Shown here: positions 61,055 to 64,000 of the stretch, one piece after another
Position numbering within the stretch: the first letter of the stretch is position 1
Layout of the letters: each line of letters starts with the position of its first letter
Assembly: GCA_020736575.1 (NCBI GenBank)
Contig: JAGPYM010000002.1
Coordinates: 2,976,001-3,040,000 of the forward strand
Source of the DNA: Thelonectria olida
Taxonomy: Eukaryota > Ascomycota > Sordariomycetes > Hypocreales > Nectriaceae
Reading direction: 5' to 3'
DNA: 64,000 bases
Position numbers and translations under genes: made by a program
Notes under the pieces: model-generated
Database searches by the model: none
What the model saw: only the letters and a program-made list of their open reading frames with translations
What the model was told of the DNA's origin: nothing

Positions 61055-62694
61055 TCACACGTCCTCATGTATGATATCGCCAAGGGCCTTGCTCTCTTCC
61101 AGAATGTCCCTAGCCTCGATGACCGACACATCCATGTCTTCTTGGATCAAACGCACTGCCAGCTCCGCCACTAAGACAGACTCGATGAATGCTGCGGATC
61201 CACGGCCTGCAATAACACGATCGCTGACAGCTTTCTCCTTGAGCATATCGCCAAATTCGCCAACCAGGTAGTCGCACATAAGGTTGAAACCCCGGGGACC
61301 GTAGTATCCGGGGTTCAGGTTGGCCTCTTTCTTGAGATTTCGAGCTTTGCCCGTCTCGATCTTGTTGGCAAGGATGGAACGGAAGTGAGAGGGCTCGCCG
61401 CGAACGACTTTCAGGAGATAAGTATGATGTTCGTCGAAGCGATCTTTCAGGTCGGACCACAGGATTTCGGCCGGATAGCTTCTTTCACGCCAGGTATCCA
61501 ATGCTGACTGCTTCTTGTGTTTATGGCAGAACCTGGTCTGCATCCTCACGTTCAGTCGTTGGCCTTTGGAGAATTCCTTCAGTAAGGCCTCTGGCACTTC
61601 ACCACCGCACCAGGGGCACGCTGTTACAGTCGTGCTGGAAGCTTCAGTGACGTGAGAAGCATCGGCGGCGGACCGAGAGTCATCCTGTGACTCTAAATCG
61701 GAAAGATCTGAAAGGTCTGTGGAGAGAGGGCTCTTCGACCTGCCGTCGTTGTCCTCTTGGCTCCCCCGGCTGACTTCTGGGAGATCCTCCGGAATTACGA
61801 ACTTGGCAGGCTTTGTATACGTCGGTATCGGCTGAAAGATCTTCTTAGTGTGCCTCGATTTGCGGGTTTGCGAAGCTGTCACCAGTCTCACTTGTTTGCG
61901 GATAGGCGAGTCTGGGGCGTCATTCAAGTCCTCATTCGTATCTTGCGAGAGCTTGACGAATTTTCCAGTTGGGCTCTGGGATGGTGATGAAAAGCTGAGT
62001 TCTGCAACGGCGCGCATCTTGGCCTTTGCCGGCTTTTTCGGACTATCCAAGTCATCTGAGTCTGGGGCGGCTTTCAATTTGACTTTTTGCTTGGGTTCAG
62101 ATTTGACTATGGTCATGTTAGAAGATGCATTTGTTTGCGGTCATGGGGATGGAGACTCGAACCTATTCTTGTCTGAGGCTCTTGGGAGCTGGTAGATCTC
62201 GGCTTGTACGTAGCTTTGACCTTGGTTTTCTTGACGAAGCCTCGCTCGTCTTTTAGATAGTCTCCTGATGTTGACTTCTTCAGCTTCTTCGAACTCGGCC
62301 CCTCATCGTCTATCCTGCGTCGTTTGATAGATGAAGGTGGGATTTCTTGAGAACTGTCGACTGCCGATGCACCTTTCCGGGGCTTCCTGGCATTTCTGGT
62401 GCCTGTTTCGCGTGAATTGCTGGACTTGGCAGCACCAAATTGCGTTGATTTGATGGCCCCTTTGTCGGACTCGGGTCCAGAAGATTCGGGGTCCGATTTA
62501 GGAAGACTTATTCGGGACTTTTTGGGGTTCTCCGGGCTTGTGACATCACCATCCTCTTCATCACTGCTGCCGATAGGGGCGGCATCATCTGCGACTTTCC
62601 GTGAGAGTCGGGATGCATCTGATACATCTCGCCCCCCGACCCTCCTGAGCAATGGGGCACATCGCTGATTGTAGCTCAATCCTGCCCGCCTCAT
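61055..62694 (-). CDS. RTC4-domain protein
   Basis: On the minus strand, exons 62694-62163 and 62106-61055 give 527 residues. The first 310 residues are disordered, Ser/Lys-rich and full of basic clusters (IKRRRIDDE, SKKLKKS), which suggest nuclear location. CPWCGGEVPEALLKEF opens the RTC4 domain, which continues with RFCHKHKKQSALDTW, a GYYGPRGFNLMCDYL motif and a helical C-terminus. Yeast Rtc4 was named from a telomere-capping screen and its molecular role is unknown. The intron has a weak GTTCGA donor but a TCTAAC branch site, and the joined frame (TRIVKSEPK) is continuous. The gene converges on the alpha-glucosidase with 217 bp between stops and is divergent from dynamitin. Confidence 0.87.
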
Positions 62695-63340
62695 GACTTG
62701 ACTAGTTCTGCGGGTAGCCGCAGGCGAACTGTCCTAGGGGTGTTGGCGAACAAAGGCCAGAATGTGATATGTCGTAGCGTCTTGAGTTCTTTGTCCTTGC
62801 TGGCAGGTTCCCGGAAGCAAACGCCCAGCCTGATTGGCCATCAAAATTGGCGGTATTGCCGCCCCGCGGGACGAGACTTCTGAGGCGGTGGCTTCTCCAG
62901 AGTACCGAGATGTTCGATGAGTGAGGGGAGATGAACTCGTGAATAGACTGTCAACCAGCTTCCGGAGTGTTGGCCGACCTCTCTGTGACGGGTGTGCAGC
63001 TGAATTCCAGGCCGGAACGCGTCGGCGCGTCAATGACGTGGAATGCTCGGCAAAAAGTGCTGATGCGGGTGGAGTTCGCTGAGACGTCACTGGACGGGTA
63101 GACGCAGGTAGGTACCTAAGCTGTTCGGCTAGGGGGGTCGATTAGCGCCTGGAGCGCTGAGACATCCCCTGGAATGGTCCATTCGGCTCTTGCTGTGTTT
63201 ATGTCCGACGTTGTCAACAGGTTGATCCAATCAAACCCCCTCCTCAACTCTTGCTCTTTCGTTTCTATTGTCATAGATCGAGACTGAGCCCCTTACTACA
63301 GACCCAACTATTGCGCAGGCTCGGCTGCTCGTAGTCGATA
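62695..63340. other. divergent promoter of RTC4-domain and dynamitin genes
   Basis: The region holds both upstream regions and a TAGGTACCTA motif copy at 63105-63120. A 118-codon minus-strand frame crosses part of it without any known domain and is not called. Confidence 0.55.
63105..63120. repeat. dispersed TAGGTACCTA motif copy
   Basis: CAGGTAGGTACCTAAG repeats the TAGGTACCTA core seen elsewhere in intergenic DNA of this window. Confidence 0.6.
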
Positions 63341-64000
63341 ATGGCCCTCAATCGGAAATACGCGGCCTTGCCAGACCTGGTGAGTTGAATCATGAAGACA
63401 TGGTGTTTGTTCTCACTAACCGTGATTCAAGGACTCTGCTCCAGACATCTACGAAACTCCCGATCTAACAGACGATAACTCTACTGTTCCTGTGAGCATT
63501 TCAACGTCTCTCGCACGAAAGTCCCTTCTCATGGAAGCTCTAGACTACTGCCGCACGCACCCAATCCGACGACGAGTTCTATGATATTGAGGACGACAAC
63601 GTAGGCATCTCGAGATCCCGACTGCGAATAAATGAAGCTCGGTCCCGATTCCTGCCAGCAAACATCGACGCGAACGGGGTAGACTTCTCGGATCGAGTCG
63701 ACGGAAAGCGCAAGTCATACAAAGCATCTAGCCGCCGACAGCGCATCCTGCAGGACGGAACCGAAGAGCTAGGGGACCTTTCCGACGACGATGACGACGA
63801 GAGTCTAGAACGGCGAATCGCCCGCCTCCAGAGAGAAGTGGCGGAGGCCAAGGACGAATACGCCAAGCGAAAGGCTGCAGCCTTGGGAAAACAGGGTGAC
63901 GACTCTACGACAAACGACGAGAGGCTGGTCGCTCTAAGCCAAGTCCTTGACGAGATCTCCAAGCCCACTGGCACACGAACTGCACCCCATTTGTCAAAGC
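63341..64000 (+). CDS. dynactin subunit 2 (dynamitin, p50), 5' part
   Basis: Exons 63341-63379, 63432-63491 and 63544 to beyond the window end give the first 185 residues. The start MALNRKYAALPDLDSAPDIYETPDLTDD has the Y-x-x-L-P-x-L and PD(I/V)YET-x-DL pattern of dynamitin. The acidic FYDIEDDN and a coiled-coil segment (ESLERRIARLQREVAEAKDEYAKRK, around residues 130-155) follow, as expected for the p50 subunit. Dynamitin builds the shoulder of dynactin, the cofactor that links dynein to cargo for nuclear migration and vesicle transport in hyphae. The reading frame is open at the right edge, so the C-terminal half is missing from the window, not from the gene. Confidence 0.9.

Overview
The window is nuclear DNA of a filamentous ascomycete. 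Its genes are split by short introns of about 45-160 nt, with GTAAGT-like donors, CTAAC branch sites and CAG/TAG acceptors. Gene content (BAH-PHD protein, CreB-type deubiquitinase, LRR adenylate cyclase, fused isocyanide synthase) suggests Pezizomycotina. A Sordariomycete, perhaps Hypocreales, is my inference and was not tested. I assembled 20 protein genes by hand. Every model splices to a whole number of codons, except one that fails by a single base. No rRNA, tRNA, CRISPR array or intact transposon was recognised.

Left part (1-11 kb): a CHORD/CS co-chaperone gene (270-1361), then the most interesting locus. This is an MFS monocarboxylate-type transporter (1577-3000, minus), an FAD aromatic hydroxylase-type monooxygenase (3746-5525, minus) and, facing away across a 1.5-kb intergenic region, an isocyanide (isonitrile) synthase fused to a TauD-type Fe(II)/2-oxoglutarate oxygenase (7020-9213, plus). 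Together they look like a compact isocyanide biosynthetic cluster set between ordinary genes. A small GRGGAGN-repeat (Par32/DUF3602) protein follows.

Middle (12-35 kb): an Atg22-like vacuolar transporter, a BAH-PHD chromatin reader (EPR-1/BP1 type) whose PHD finger is split by about 150 residues, capping protein beta, cytosolic Asn-tRNA synthetase, a 6.3-kb stretch without a supportable gene, an atypical SDR, a small conserved calycin-like protein, a CBS-domain gene with an apparent 1-nt deletion, and a mitochondrial phosphate carrier.

Right part (35-64 kb): a 5.4-kb gene-free stretch, a CreB-type ubiquitin protease, a divergent ER pair (YOS1 with an 8-nt micro-exon, and ALG12), the 2157-residue adenylate cyclase, another 5-kb gene-free stretch, a GH13 alpha-glucosidase, an RTC4-domain protein and the start of dynamitin, which runs off the window. 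A short palindromic motif built from TAGGTACCTA recurs in many intergenic regions. Apart from the isocyanide cluster, the genes are mostly housekeeping or signalling genes with no obvious joint pathway.
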